DNA of 64,000 nucleotides from Parapristionchus giblindavisi (GCA_943737045.1 CALSFV010000054.1:372001-436000); one strand, 5' to 3'. Positions 48,701 through 61,474 are shown, counted from the stretch's first letter. A program made the numbers and translations. The notes: a model not told the origin generated them from the sequence alone.

Positions 48701-51700
48701 TCCACCAGGTTGACGAGCACCAAAAATTGGCTGATACGCCTAAAAATAACTAATTACTTTCTCATCTATATGAGTTTCTGACAACGCTCAACACAAAAAT
48801 TCTTCAACTCAAAAAGTTCTTTAAAGGGACCGGGAAACGAAAAACAAGTTGATCTCATATAAAAGAGCTTGAAATTCTGTTTCGAAATATTAAATCTTAT
48901 TTCATAAGAACTCTCTGGTAAGAAGAACAGCGCAGTCAAAAAACTGCAGCCTGCTCCAGAGGGCGGGAGCCTTTTCCTAATCGCTACACCAACTCTTTGG
49001 TTATGACTTGAAATTGAATTTTTTGATGATAATTCTATCCGCAGTGGGGAATTATGGAGAATAAAAGTCAATAATGGGCATTTTTTTAGCCTTTCGATGG
49101 AGCTAGCATACTGTAGTTCGGAAACCTCGCCCGTGGTGTGGAGCAAGCTACAGTAATCCAACTTCTTACAAGAGCGTCGTTTCAAACTTTAAAATACATA
49201 TTTCTGATCAGTTTTTTTGGCGTATCAACATGAGATCAACCATTTTAACTATTTCGAAGAAATTTTTGGATGCCAGTTTTCAGACCGGTAAAACTGCCCA
49301 ACCCAGCTAGGCATGCATGTAATTAATACTCACTAGAATTGGACATAGGTCGCTCGACTCTTCTGAAAATCGAGTTTTCAAATTTCGAGAACCCTCCCCA
49401 TAAATGTCTCCAGCCCAAATGAACACCCATTTTGTAATAGGGCCCATAGGGTTATCCACAAAAAACATTTTGGGCCAAATCGGTGAGACCAATGTTCGGA
49501 TTCACTGTCTCCACCCTTGAATCTCGCTGAGCCGTTATTTTAAATGCTATTTTTACACTCTGGCAACCCACCCTCGTAGAAAAAAATGAAGCGAGAGAGC
49601 AGAGTGAGAAGTTTGAAATTAGCTAGGTGTGCCTTTAAAAGTATACCTTGTTCTTCAGTTGTTGTGGATCGACCAGTAAAGCGATTTGGATTTTTCCAAA
49701 GACCGGCAATTTCTTGATCTGAAAAAATATGACCCCTTTTTAGAGAAATCGTATCTGTGTAGAAAATTTTAAACTTGCACAAACTCCGCAAGATTACAAA
49801 ACATATCTATACACATTATACACTGAAGCAATTCACTGCAGTGTCAATTATATCGGCAAAATTTTATTTATTTTTTCATAGATTTAGTGAATATTGGAAT
49901 AATAACATACAGATACAACCGTGATGCCGTTTTTAGTACCCTTATCTTTAACGTATTTTACAGAACTGTCTGATTTCGAAACATATCCCTGAATATTTAT
50001 GTAATTATTTCTGTATGCAAATTTAATTCTTGAAGGAAACCTCTAAATGAGCATTTTTTTCGAAAGGCTGAACATAGTTTAAATAAAACAATTACTGAAG
50101 TTAGCTAATAATATAATTATCTTCTTTTTAGGACTTTTACATAGCGCACTTTCATTCGTTATTCCTTGTTTTTTACGGTTATGAAAATTATTTAAAGAAA
50201 AAACCCTTTACCGTGCTATGCTTTATTTCTGGAAAGTAATCAACCGATGATTTTTTTCAGTATATAATTAATCTCCATTGTTTTAACGTAAGCAATGATA
50301 TACTGATATCAGATAAAGTACAAACTTACAACCGGTACCCGTTTGCCGCTAGTCACGAAGTATTGATTGAATGGCATCACCAAGCACTTCGTTAGATAGT
50401 ATCCATCGTAGTTGTGAACACCGGAACGAAATCCTTGCACGAACAACTCGACTGTAGAATTATCCATCTGACAACAATATATTTTCGCTTATTAAAAAAT
50501 CAAAAGACTATTTTATTATATAAATAATTTCTTAAATATGACGCTGTGGAACATTTGCACGATGCCGATTGAAGTATGCTTGGAATATTGCGACTTTTGT
50601 GTCGCTGTTCGTTGGGATCACATACATGAATATGAATAATATATGACATATGAATACTGTCGAAAGTATGGTATCTATATGATACTGTTACGGTTTAACT
50701 ACCCAAGATTACATTTGAGATTGTATTACATGAAAGGAAAAATATTCTATCAGGGCAAAATATTGCCATTTAGCAAAAATCATTGCTTTGACATTGAACA
50801 CATTGTTCTGATTATATGCTAACTAAATTGGCCTGGCACTTTCACTTGTTGTTCATCGTTCAAGCAATATTTACGCGAAATGAAAATATTTTTCACTGAT
50901 TGTTCTTAGATAGTAGATTCAAATGAGAGAAAAATAATGAAAAGAAAGAAAAATAACGAAAATGTCCGAATCGCTCACAACCGCTCTCTCAAAATCTTGA
51001 TTGGCCTGATCCGTTCAGATCCATTCACGCCGTTCAAGGTACAATGATTTTTGCATGTACGATAGTATGCCCCTACGCTGTCAGACATTAATTGTAAGAG
51101 TTATTGTGCAAAATTTTAGTTAAAAATGATGTAGTTCATTTTGTTGTGCTGGACCCTTCTTGACCTATTTATGTTTTATTATCGTTGTTGATTCTTGCAA
51201 CTGTGAATTTTGGTGATTTTTGATAAAAATATTCCAAATTTCATCCTATTTCGATTAGTACAACCATAGATATCGCGAGAAATACCAACGTGAAATCTTA
51301 TTGAGAGCTACTGAACTTCACCGTTGGGCAGAACCCGAGTGCGATTGAGATCGAAGATGCTTTCAAGACTTTCACTGCTCACGATGAAATCACCATCACT
51401 CTCATCAACAATAATATTGCTGAGTAAATTCGTTTCACCGTTTACCAATACACATAATCGATTCCCTCTGCATTGGAGATCTAATCAAATGGAAGCTAGT
51501 TATGATATTCAAAGGATTCAATTCACAATAGAGCACGTGGTATATTCAACCCTGATGACTTCCTTTAAATATTGTATTGAGTTCCTAATCGTACTCAATA
51601 TAGTCTTATATTTCGTTAATGTTCACGCATCTGGCTCAATCCACTACACATCTTTCTCTCATTCCATTAAATGATCCAATAAATAAGAGTTAAATAGTAT

Positions 51701-54280
51701 AAAGGAGGTCAGGAGATATTTGAATTCTTAATTTGTACAATCGTGAATACTGTGTGCACAACCATTATTGTTTGATGGCTACTGTAACTAACTACAGTTT
51801 CCATATCCACAATTAGTTCGTGATTCCTGACGGTTACTGTAGTGCAGTATAGTACACTCCTATTGATAACAATGGTACAGCTTTGGTTGCCATACGCCAC
51901 CTTCCAACCGATTTATGTGAAAGAAACATATAAATATTCAAGTTTGATAATTAAAAAAATAAATTCGAGATCTGCGAAACGACGATTCTTCACGTTGCAG
52001 TCGTTTCTGCAAACACACATGCAAGAGCCACCATCCGCCCTATGAATCAACTTGCCTTGACGGTCGACTGAATGTGGGAGTTGAAAAAATAAAAATAAAA
52101 TTATTATTTTTCTAATTTAAAAAAAAATGTAGTCCAAGTCTATTTCTATATTTTTCCTATGTACGCGCATCACTACGAGTAAAATGACATTATAAAGCTA
52201 ACTCTTGCTCTTGCGAATTTCAAGAAATTTAATTTTCGATTTTTGCAATTTACACATATCTCACATTCAGTTGCAATTCTCGAGGCTTATGACAAACTGG
52301 CTGGCCAAGGGAATATGACCACCATGTACATAATCGTCAGGGCTACAATATGCACTATGAATTTTCTTGCAGTATCTCTTCAACGAGGATAGAAGGAAAA
52401 AAATCTGAAAATCAGACACGAAAAAACATATTCAAAACGATATGATATTGCTGTTCAGCTGTGTTTATAAGAGTGCATGACATGTTATTCACCAATAAAA
52501 AGAAATAAAAGTCCTAGCTATCACGCTTGAAAAGTTATGAATTTTTCAATTTTTTATTTTATGCGACATATGTGAGCCGGGTTTGAGCCCAAGGGCATTT
52601 TCACTATAACTTTCATCGGTCTCCCCCCGGTATGTGTCTATGATGAAAGTATTGAGGCCCAGATCGAAAGTCCTCGCGAATGTCCGGCAGGGGGTCAAAA
52701 TGCTCGAGTCTTACCGAGCCGGTCTCTTAAAACCCAAGATTACTTCGACGCCAAGCGTCGTGCAAATGTTCCACTGACGTGATCAAAAGAAATGCCTTTT
52801 CAATTAATTATTTTACATTGTTTCTTAAGATTCATACCACATAGAAGTCTACGCGGAACACATCATCGTTATTGCGTTTGTGGCCAATCAAATTGGTTGT
52901 GCTATTACGGAAAGTTCTCCAATCATTGTTCTACAAAAGCGATTTTTCACAATCTGCATATATAATAGATAAAGATCAAAACTTCCCGTATTGTAAAAAG
53001 CTTGGAATGTAGAGTTCCCTTCAAATTTAATCTTAGAGATAAATTTTCCTGGATGTCCACAGTCAGATTTAAAGTAGAAATTATAACTAAAAATCATTAA
53101 TAAATCTTCAATTAGTTTTGGATTGTCTGAAATGTTCACTAATGATTTGATACATTTTCGCGACGGTCGTACGCCGTCTTCTCGTTACGGGTGACGGATC
53201 CGATCACGTAAATTTTGTAGTATTAGGTCTCGAGTGAAAAAAAAACATGATGGGTTATGAAAGTACTGTAAAAGGTTATGATAGTCAACCATTATTGATC
53301 TATCGTTACGGTAACTTCTTACAGTATCCTAATTGACTATCAGGGTTTTCCACTTGGGACCCAAAACACTCCAAAATTCAAGTTGATGGACACGTGTCCG
53401 AATGCAACACGATTTCAAATGACCGCATACGTCCGTCGCGCAAATGTAACACCGCATAAAAAATATTTCATTTCAACGCAAATTTTGAAATCAAAACAAC
53501 AACTATACAGGGTGCGTGAACATTTTTTGCACTGAATTTCATCAGATAGCACAACCGCATCAACAGACCAGTTTCATCTTAATGATGGCTGGCCTTTCGT
53601 GCAAAACAGTTCGAGGTTTCAATCAGATTAGTCTAGTTAGTCAAGGATGGAGAAGGCAAGCCCGATGAAATCGTGCCAGATTTCATTGACTTTAGTTGAT
53701 TCTTATTAAAGCGGCATCTTGTCTAGACACCCCTTGAAGTACTTACAAGACTAATTAGACTTACGAGTATAATTTGAGTGAAAAATAATAACTATACTTT
53801 AAGATTTGAAATATCAGGGAAAGTTTTCATGATCTTATCAAATATTATTGAAATTAAATATAATATATAATTATTTTAGAATTTACTGACGTTCTGTTCC
53901 CAGAGATAGATTTATTGGGAGAGAATAATATAGTAATTAATGTTCCTGAATTGAACAAAGAATATTAGATTGTGATTTCTCATACATACTCAGAGTGAAA
54001 ATTCGCTTACAAGATTTTCTGTTTTAAGAAATTGACTGCTTAGAACAGAAGATGATAAATTGAATTTATTAATTTTAAAGAGGAATTGTCACCAATATTT
54101 CTTATAATTAAGAAAATTAAAAGTAAGAAATTATAAATTTAAGTAAATTTTCTATGTACCTTTATCTATGCCTTTATCGAAATCGATTTTGAAATACTTT
54201 GAATTATCGACCGTCGCTTGTGACGGAAGAAACAATAGTCCAATCAGAAAGATTAATGTCAGCATCTGAAAAGACACCAT
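45781..54280 (-). CDS. 12-exon secreted protein family, copy E (all exons present, two splice junctions unresolved)
   Basis: Exons: 54160-54280, about 52983-53086, 52838-52930, 50330-50467, 49911-49988, 49647-49718, 48641-48739, 48543-48569, 48393-48476, 48207-48290, 45850-45903, 45781-45804. Signal peptide MVSFQMLTLIFLIGLLFLPS; four cysteines in FKSDC, TKCLV, GRCND and KTCSV. Exons 3-12 join cleanly in phase 0. Exon 1 offers only a phase-1 donor (G|GTACAT), whereas exon 2 needs phase 2, and exon 2 has no clear phase-0 donor. The 5' end is therefore either spliced unusually or damaged. FB1 copies fill intron 10 (full) and intron 3 (half); intron 3 also holds a V-ATPase F pseudogene. Start chosen at the upstream ATG because it aligns with A, B and D. 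Confidence 0.6.
45950..48164. mobile_element. FB1 foldback element, second full copy (intron 10, gene E)
   Basis: Flanked by TTAA (45946-45949 and 48165-48168) with the same ends as 7361-9577. Arms mirror each other around 47050. It separates exons 10 and 11 by 2.3 kb, whereas other copies have an intron of 0.1 kb or less there. Confidence 0.75.
48815..49640. other. Intron 6 of gene E: M1 borders with an unidentified insert
   Basis: The right border (attagctaggtgtgcctttaaaa) is M1, and a left border (ctttaaagggaccgg) is plausible. The insert shares words with 14750-14830 (cccattttgtaatagggccc type). The 139-codon minus ORF at 48766-49185 has no counterpart in other copies. Confidence 0.4.
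50468..51313. other. Intron 3 of gene E, left part
   Basis: Bases about 50880-51070 (ggcctgatccgttcagatcc and neighbours) match the interior of the palindromic element at 56118-57575. No exon is seen. Confidence 0.4.
51314..51523 (+). pseudogene. V-type proton ATPase subunit F, decayed fragment
   Basis: One plus frame of 70 codons matches the C-terminal half of V-ATPase subunit F: NFTVGQNPSAIEIEDAF, then HDEITITLINNNIAE. After a TAA come IRFTVYQYT, SIPSALEI and YSKDSI. These correspond to the family's conserved EIE-x-x-F, DDI-x-I-x-LI-N-x-x-IAE, HT-x-x-IP-x-LEIPSK and YDPSKDSI blocks. Five in-frame stops and no frameshift show decay by point mutation. No intron interrupts the stretch and the N-terminal half is not found upstream. 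It lies in the opposite orientation inside intron 3 of gene E. A functional gene is presumably elsewhere. Confidence 0.75.
51809..52726. mobile_element. FB1 right half (intron 3, gene E)
   Basis: Matches the right arm of FB1 from about 8680 onward and ends GAGCCGGTCTC before TTAA (52727-52730). The left arm is absent. Confidence 0.7.
53087..54159. other. Intron 1 of gene E
   Basis: No element with clear termini. Bases 53500-53700 contain acagggtgcgtgaacat and a short transposase-like frame (GKPDEIVPDF) that I cannot assign. Confidence 0.3.
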
Positions 54281-54330
54281 TCAAGCCATAATACTTTGAT
54301 GCTCGATCTCGCCAATTGTTGAAATATTAT

Positions 54331-54455
54331 AGGAACGAACCGATCGGGAGTGGAACGAAGAACTGAAATGAGAGGAGGAGAGAGAATGGAGAAAGAGTGA
54401 ATGAAATTTCATATTGGAATGCTAATGTTCATTTAATTGATTATAATTGAATGTT
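54331..54455 (-). promoter_or_regulatory. Conserved upstream block, gene E
   Basis: Contains AACGAACCGATCGGGAGTGG and AATGGAGAAAGAG. It lies only 50-170 bp upstream of the start codon, the shortest spacing of the four copies. Between it and the ATG, a TATAATATT word on the sense strand (near 54325) could serve as a TATA element. Confidence 0.5.
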
Positions 54456-54985
54456 AATTTGACATTCAAATATGGTTAAATATGATTAAATTACTTGTGA
54501 TATACGTGTAAAAATATCGAACTGGTTGAAGATTTAATGGCACCCGTCCAATGTCAATTTCACTCTCTGACAACACTATATTATAGACAAAAAGGCGAGT
54601 CATTGCCAGAGTGAAGGAGTTTAAAATTTGCTCGGTTCTGAAGAAATTATCAAACCGATACACCAGTTGTATGACTTTGTGACAATAAAATCTCCGTCAT
54701 TATACTCAATCCTCGCTAATGGTTAGACACATTGTCTACCAGACGGTACCAGACAATCCATTATTTGTACAAAAATACAGACTAAAAATACAGATTAATT
54801 TTTCCTATTTTCCGGAATTATATTTGGAAAATGTTATGGAAAGGGAGGAGTACCGGGAAAGTTTTCGCCCAACAATGAATAGGCACTATAATGTTTGCAT
54901 AAATCGAATTCTTTAATTCTTTTGCTTTTTAGTAGTGACTTCCTGCAAAAGTTCCAGGGGGTATGTCCATGAACTGCACAACATA
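54456..54985. other. Region upstream of gene E
   Basis: 54560-54640 is a partial M1 MITE (ctgacaacac ... tcattgccagagtgaagg). The remainder shows no gene. Confidence 0.4.
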
Positions 54986-55577
54986 CCGTCAAAACGAAAA
55001 AAAGTGAAACATTTGTCAAATAATTTGACAAAATTTGACAAAAGTTCACAAGATTTTGAAATTTTTGAATCATGATATCTAAACGCGGTTAATAGTTTTT
55101 TAATAGACAACAAGGTATTTGAGCATCACTGGGCTTACCTAATTGACATATGGAGAAAAAAATTTAAATGAATCACGTTGAACGCTGTTTTGTGAAACAG
55201 GTATACGGTATGATTTTCTACAGTATACCCGTTTTGCAGCCTGATCTATAAAATGATCCAAAAGGTGCACATTCGCTAAAAGAAGTCAGGTAATGCTAGA
55301 TATATCCATGATTAGACTAAAAAAAGCGCGATGGAAGCAATTTTACAGTAAGATTCTACAGTATGCTACAGTATACCAATTCTGCTCCGCAACGCTCCTG
55401 ATTATTTTTTTCACTTTTGTCGTGCTTATCTGGATTTGGCAAACACACCTACAAAACAAAATCTGAGATAATACTTCATCAAGATCATGAAAAATGCTTA
55501 AAACGGGAATCTTGTGAACTTTTGTCAAATTTTGTCAAATTATTTGACAAATGTTTCACTTTTTTTCGTTTTGACGG
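54986..55577. mobile_element. Tc1/mariner-type MITE
   Basis: Flanked by TA; ends CCGTCAAAACGAAAAAAAGT and its reverse complement. The inverted arms extend through ttgtcaaataatttgacaaa to about 100 bp; no transposase. Confidence 0.7.
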
Positions 55578-56117
55578 TATACATAGAAAATGGGTCTGGA
55601 CAGAATACAAAAGATAAAGAAAAATATTTTTAAATTCATCAAATAACGATAGAAAATTTTGCAATTTCTATCTCTACTTATTCTTTTTTCCACTGCTTCA
55701 GTATGTGATTATTTGGCATTCCAGTGCGAGTTTGAGAAATAGGAGAAAGACCAAGTTCCATCAATCGTTTCGGAAAATTTTCTCGCATCAATATATTTTT
55801 GCCTGTAATGTTATTCAATAACTTGCTTTATTACGAAACTATCTCCTTTTTTGTTCATCTATCTGCGACGTGGTGTACGCCATCCATAATCAGTATTTCA
55901 TTCCATTCATTATTATTCTTCATTTCTTTGTTTCACAATATTTGTTCGCTTAATGTGAATAAATGCCTGCGACTGCCACATTACGGATACGTTATTCTAA
56001 TCTTTGTTTTTCCATCAGTCTTTCTTTCCTAATATTGTCCAACATTTCATATACCTTGATCGCCTTCATATTTCCAATAACGTATAGTTACATATTCAGG
56101 TGTGTATGCCTTTCATA
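55578..56117. other. AT-rich spacer without a supported gene
   Basis: The ORFs of 60-77 codons here lack motifs and homologues. No exon or terminal repeat was found. Confidence 0.3.
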
Positions 56118-57575
56118 TGAGGCCGTTTGTGTAAGAGTCGAACAAGGGTTGGCACAGGCCAAAAATTTTGATACCCTCAAAACTTGTGTATAGGGGTTAT
56201 CGACCATGCTGATGAAGATAGGCATAGTCATTTTGGCTCCAGTGGTCCCGCAACGCCTGGGCGGGATTACGGTAAGATCACGTTTTCAGGCCATTCTCGG
56301 TCCATAGTAGAGCTAGAGGTATGAAAATTGGGCTCCTAGGACAGAATTCGATGGCGATGATGGCTGTCTACATCATTAGTTTTGAAAATTTTTCAAAAGG
56401 TCGATTATTGGAAATTTTGATGGAGACGTTTGCGCCCCAGGCGAGTATGACAGTTCGACCAGCCGTGACGAGAGGATCACAACGATGTATTATGAGCCCA
56501 TATCTCCGTTGCACTGCTAATATTGCCTCGATATATCGTACATGTAAAAATAGTTGTATCATGAACGGTGTGAATGGATCTGAACGGATCAGGCCGATCA
56601 AACGGGATTGTGAGCGAGCCGGCCATTTTCGTTATTTTTCTTTCTTTTCATTGTTTTTATTTTCTTCGAATCTACTATATTGAAATACATTAGGCCAAAA
56701 TATTTCCATTTAACAAAAATCATCATTTTCGCGAGGAATAAATTGCTCCAATGAACCAAAATTGACCCATTTATTCAGCGTATAATCGGAACAATTTATT
56801 CATTTGTAAAGCAATGATTTTTGCTATATGGCAATATTTTGGAGTGATTTCTTTCAGTACAGTAGATTCGAAGGAAAGAAAAACAATGAAAAGAAAGAAA
56901 AATAACGAAAATGGCATTCTCGCTCACAATCCCGTTTGATCGGCCTGATCCGTTCAGATCCATTCACACCGTTCATGATACAACTATTTTTCACGTACGA
57001 TAGTGATCTGCGAAAGAGGCAAATAAGAGGACTCTCTCAATTCCGCGCGCTCTCTCGCACTCTCGAGAGAGCGCGGCGAAATGAGAGTGCCGAGAGAGCG
57101 CGCGGAATAGAGAGACGCAGACAACTCCTCGTGATTTTGCAGATCACTATATCGAGGCAATATTAGCGGTGCAACGGAGATATGGGTTCATAATACATCG
57201 TTGTGATCCTCTCGTCACGGCGGTTCGAACTGTCATACTCGCCTGGGGCGCAAACGTTTCCATCAAAATTTCCAATAATCGACCTTTTGAAAAATTTTCA
57301 AAACTAATGATGTAGACAGCCATCATCGCCATCGAATTCTGTCCTAGGAGCCCAATTTTCATACCTCTAGCTCTACCATGGACCGAGAATGGCCTGAAAA
57401 CGTGATCTTACCGTAATCCCGCCCAGGCGTTGCGGGACCACTGGAGCCAAAATGACTATGCCTATCTTCATCGGCATGGTCGATAACCCCTATACAAAAG
57501 TTTTGAGGGTATCAAAATTTTTGGCCTGTGCCAACCCTCTCCCAGATTTGCCCGACTCTTACACAAACGGCCTCA
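56118..57575. mobile_element. FB5 palindromic element
   Basis: TA-flanked ends TGAGGCCGTTTGTGTAAGAG and its reverse complement; arms of about 700 bp. The arms are related to the inner arms of the hAT foldback at 12900-13300. An inner palindrome (ctgatccgttcagatccatt) repeats at 50990. No transposase seen. Confidence 0.65.
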
Positions 57576-58205
57576 TATATCATAGCCGGCTTTATGTGAG
57601 AAGGTGTAGAGCTTCAGCGGTGGAAAAACTGACAGAAAAAACTGACAAGTTTGACCAAGTTTGGATAGATGCTGCGGCTCGGGTATTGCCCTGATGCATT
57701 TTTCGACTTCAAATATCATTTTCTATTGGTTTCAACAATGCCTGTGTAAATTTTTCATCTGGATTGGTTTCCGCGAGCTGAAAGCATTCCCTTGTAAGTG
57801 TGCACCTCTGGGGCAATTAGTTAATCGGGAAATTTAATCGTTGCGCGTTCAAATTTACCATTTAACATTTTTAAAATTTTTTTTTTTTTTAATTTTAAAA
57901 TTTCTCCTGATGATCCACAAATTAACATCATCGAATATGAAACTTGAACTTATTTCTAGCTAAAATAAATATCCAGGGCAAAAACTGTTTTACACGTTGG
58001 TTCCGCACATATTGATTAATTTTTAATACGTTCCATCGTGAAATTGAACATTTAATTTATGTAATTAATTTAATAGTCTCATGCAGATTGTAAAAAGTAA
58101 TTGTAATTTCAGAATCTGAAATAAAACTGACACCCTCACTAATAGCCTTAACTATAAGAAATTTTTGCGAGAATATGTGAAAAATAAACTTTTTTTTTAA
58201 ATAAA
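57576..58205. other. Spacer with dispersed repeat R2
   Basis: 57800-58060 resembles 32985-33245 (tttacacgttggttccgcac). 57590-57694 is open (AVEKLTEKTDKFDQVWIDAA) with somewhat higher GC; I cannot identify it. Confidence 0.35.
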
Positions 58206-59370
58206 CATTATTTTAATGGCATATCACGGGCTAATTTGAAGCTTTCCTCTCTGACTATGATCCAACGCTTCTTCGTATACGGGAGATTGTTGCCAGAGTG
58301 GAGATTAAAACTCGCTCTCCGTGGTGTGCATATTATTCCATTCTAACAAGGGAAGTATAAGAAATATCTTTGACTTTTGAACGAGACTATTTTTCCTCGA
58401 TAGGTATAGGCAATATATGGACGGAACCCAAAAATTAGCTGCGACCATGCACTTTCAGATTTTATATAATTAATTAAAGTTTGTGAAAAAATTCTTCATT
58501 TATTCATTTTTAACAGCTTCGAACTTGTACTTTCGATGGAAAAAATGGAAAAAAAATTTTCTCATATTTTTTTACTTTCAAAACATCCATGTGTGCTGTT
58601 GATGTTGCTGTAATCTATGAGAGACCCTGTCCCAACTATCCTTTCATCAAATGTTCGATATGTGATCGTCGATTGTGCTGGAATTGTATTGTTGACTGCT
58701 ACCATTGTTATTGAAATATTATTTGACTTGTATAATTTTATTAATTTGTTTTGTTGATAAATTTCGTAGAAGTTATTAGATGCTAAATATATTGGAAATA
58801 ATGGAAAAGATAATGAAATAGGAACAACTTGCACGAACGCAAGAACGTTCTGAAAGAAAGTGAAAAAAATCTTAAATTTAAAAAAAATTTCATCGAAAGT
58901 CCGAAGCTGTTGAAAATGAGCAAAAGTAAAATGTCTATAGTTGTACTCGAACCACACACAGTCTGACCTAGAAGAGTACACACTACCATTACACCACGCC
59001 GCCATGTTCCTAGTACTCTTTCAGGAGCGCTTTGTTTCATACGCTGCTTGTCGCCTACACGTGTTTTTCTTCAAAAAATTAAGATTTTTTTCACAATCTT
59101 TAATTAATTATAAAAAATCTGAAAATGCATGGTCGCAGCTAATTTTTGGGTTCCGTCCATATATTGCCTATATCTATCGAGGAAAAATAGTCTCGTTCAA
59201 AAGTCTAAAAGATATTTCTTATACTTCCCGTGTTAGAATGGAATAATATGCACACCACGGAGAGCGAGTTTTAATCTCCGCTCTGGCAACAATCTCCCGT
59301 ATATGAAGAAGCGTTGGATCATAGTCAGAGAGGAAAGCTTCAAATTAGTCCGTGATATGACATTAAAATA
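58206..59370. mobile_element. M1-type arms enclosing FB3 copy 2
   Basis: The outer arms (tggcatatcacgggctaattt ... ccgtgatatgac) carry M1 words (ttgccagagtggag). At the centre, 58346-59233 is FB3 (ACAAGGGAAGT ... ACTTCCCGTGT). The Cys-rich frame persists near 58620-58715 (RPCPNYPFIKCSICDRRLCW). The FB3 right arm carries the tRNA-like SINE and the left arm does not. Confidence 0.6.
58937..59011 (-). repeat. tRNA-like SINE in right arm of FB3 copy 2
   Basis: On minus: GTGGTGTAATGGTAG-type A box and GGTTCGAGTAC B box. The left arm (near 58500) jumps directly across the corresponding site. Confidence 0.5.
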
Positions 59371-59662
59371 ATGTTAATTTTAAAAAAAGTGCTATGCGTT
59401 GTATCGTGACTGACACTTTGATGAAGAATTCAACAGATATTTTTGATTCCGAAATTACATATTGATCAATATCATCGGACTTGTTCTCCATCTACTCATT
59501 CCACTTTAGTGTGTTTACCGATTGCTTTTTGTAAATACTTTGAATGCTCCGGAAACAGAATTTCATATCACGCCTGTCACGAGAGAATCGACCTAAAATG
59601 GCTATTTTTTGGGATGGGGCGAAAAACATGAAATGAGTTAGCATCAGCTTTCGGTACCTCTA

Positions 59663-60651
59663 GGCATGTCCTACCATCCCCCAAAGTGCCATTGTGTAAA
59701 TTTCATTATGTAACTTTTCGAGTGCTACAAAATGATTGAGTGAAGTGGTTATACTGGGTTATCTTCATTGTGTGGAATCGTATGTTAGTATTGTGCTTGG
59801 TTATGCCATAGGTTAAACGAAGAGTTGGGTCATCTAGTTTATCGGTCAGACGCGTTTCGGGTACTCAACCCATGTCACTGATGATGGGTTGAGTACCCGA
59901 AACGCGTCTGACCGATAAACTAGATGACCGCACTCTTCGTTTAACCTATGGCATAACCAAGCACAATACTAACATGCTACAAAATGAGTGGTTTGCGAAA
60001 AAAAAATACGTTAATGCGTTCGTATGGTTCATCCCCTTGTTAATTTCGTGATGATTTGAAGTCATTTTCATCCAACCACACTCTCTCGCCGGAGAGGGAA
60101 AGAAATACAGGGAAGAGAAGGGAGAAAACGATATGTTTCTATCCGCACCGCGCGCTCGAGACCGTGCGGTGTAGAATGGAATGGAATGGAATGAAAAGGA
60201 ATGGGCGAGAAAGTGTGTGAAACGAGAGATTGTGGTTGGGTGAAAATGACTTCAAATCATCAGGAAATTAACAAGGGGATGAACCATACGAACGCATTAA
60301 CGTATTTTTAAAAACCGCTCATTTTATGACCCTCGAAAAGTTACATAACATACATAACATAACATAAGTTACATAACATACATAACAACATCGTCCGCGC
60401 CGAATCGACAGATTTTGAATAATTTGTCCCAGAGTGTAGCGCTGCTCGGAAGCACTTTCATGACCTCTGGTTTGTTTAGATCGATAGAGGACGAAAAATA
60501 GCGGGGGTTACCCTCTCGACAGTTTTTTACAGAACTGCACCTGAACAGAGATATTTGAGTTCAAAGTTGGATTCCCGGATTACCGACCCGGTGCAGGGAG
60601 TCCCAAAATGATATTTACACAATGGGACTTTGGGGGATGGTAGGACATGCC
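59663..60651. mobile_element. FB6 palindromic element with two inner hairpins
   Basis: TA-flanked ends GGCATGTCCTACCATCCCCC and its reverse complement. Inside are a hairpin at 59782-59975 with 91-bp arms and a 12-bp loop, and a second palindrome at about 59983-60325 (acgttaatgcgttcgtatgg). Flanking sequence on both sides (cgagagaatcgacc at 59590, ggtcgattctctcg at 60711) also pairs, so the fold extends beyond the TA ends. Confidence 0.65.
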
Positions 60652-60653
60652 TA

Positions 60654-61416
60654 AACAAGAATAAAACTGGAGAGAACTTGTTTTGTAATTTTTCTCAATT
60701 CCGACCGTTAGGTCGATTCTCTCGTGACGGGCGTGATATTCTGGCGAATGATTTCAAGTTTGTGTTGTATGGACTCCCACATGTTAATGATGCTGATGTG
60801 AAGAAGAAATCATGCTTGTGTTGATATGCGTATTGAAAGCATAACTTTCACGGCACGTAGAGAGTGAGTGTCCGATGTATGTGACGGTTCTTGGTTATCC
60901 TATGGGTTAGACCACCTGTTAGAAATAGCATTTTATGAGTCACACGCAAAAATGGAAAATGAATTGACAGTTTTCTTCAGAATTTGTTATGACATCCACG
61001 TGCGTTTTTGTCTCAAAATGTGGGTACCCACACACAGTCGAATTGACTGGGATAATCACAGACTATCACTGATCCGTTTTGCATACTTGACTCTGACTCT
61101 TAATTTATCAATGTCGCTCATGCAAATTTCATTATAAACTTTTTCCTCGTGCTAATCGTTGCAGCTGTCCATCATGCAACCACAAGGGTCTCCTTTAATC
61201 GTTGGCGCCAAATTTTTTTTACTATTTTACTTTTCATCACTCCACAATAATAAAAAATGTACATTCAGACTTATTCAAGACTTATTCAATTATTAATTTG
61301 ATAGGGAATACGTTATTCGATTTATTATTTTAATTTAGCAATTTAGAACATTTTTGGAATTTCAAATGTGAAATCAAACTGTTATGACAAAAAGAATCAA
61401 TTCCAAACATAGTTTA
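60654..61416. other. Region 3' of gene F
   Basis: 60690-60750 mirrors 59560-59640. The remainder, including the 89-codon ORF at 60868, shows no domain and I see no exon. Confidence 0.35.
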
Positions 61417-61440
61417 TATCTGTCCGATATCGACAAGATA
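61417..61440 (-). promoter_or_regulatory. Conserved 3'-UTR palindrome, gene F
   Basis: Sense strand TATCTTGTCGAT then ATCGGACAGATA, 34 nt after the stop. The pairing is weaker here: three positions differ in the right arm while the left arm is unchanged. Confidence 0.5.
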
Positions 61441-61474
61441 AATTTGTGAATGGATATTATATTTTCTTCAACTT

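Noticed and set aside
48766..49185. 139-codon minus-strand ORF in gene E intron 6
   Set aside because: No counterpart in the same intron of other copies, no motif, and composition like the surrounding intron.
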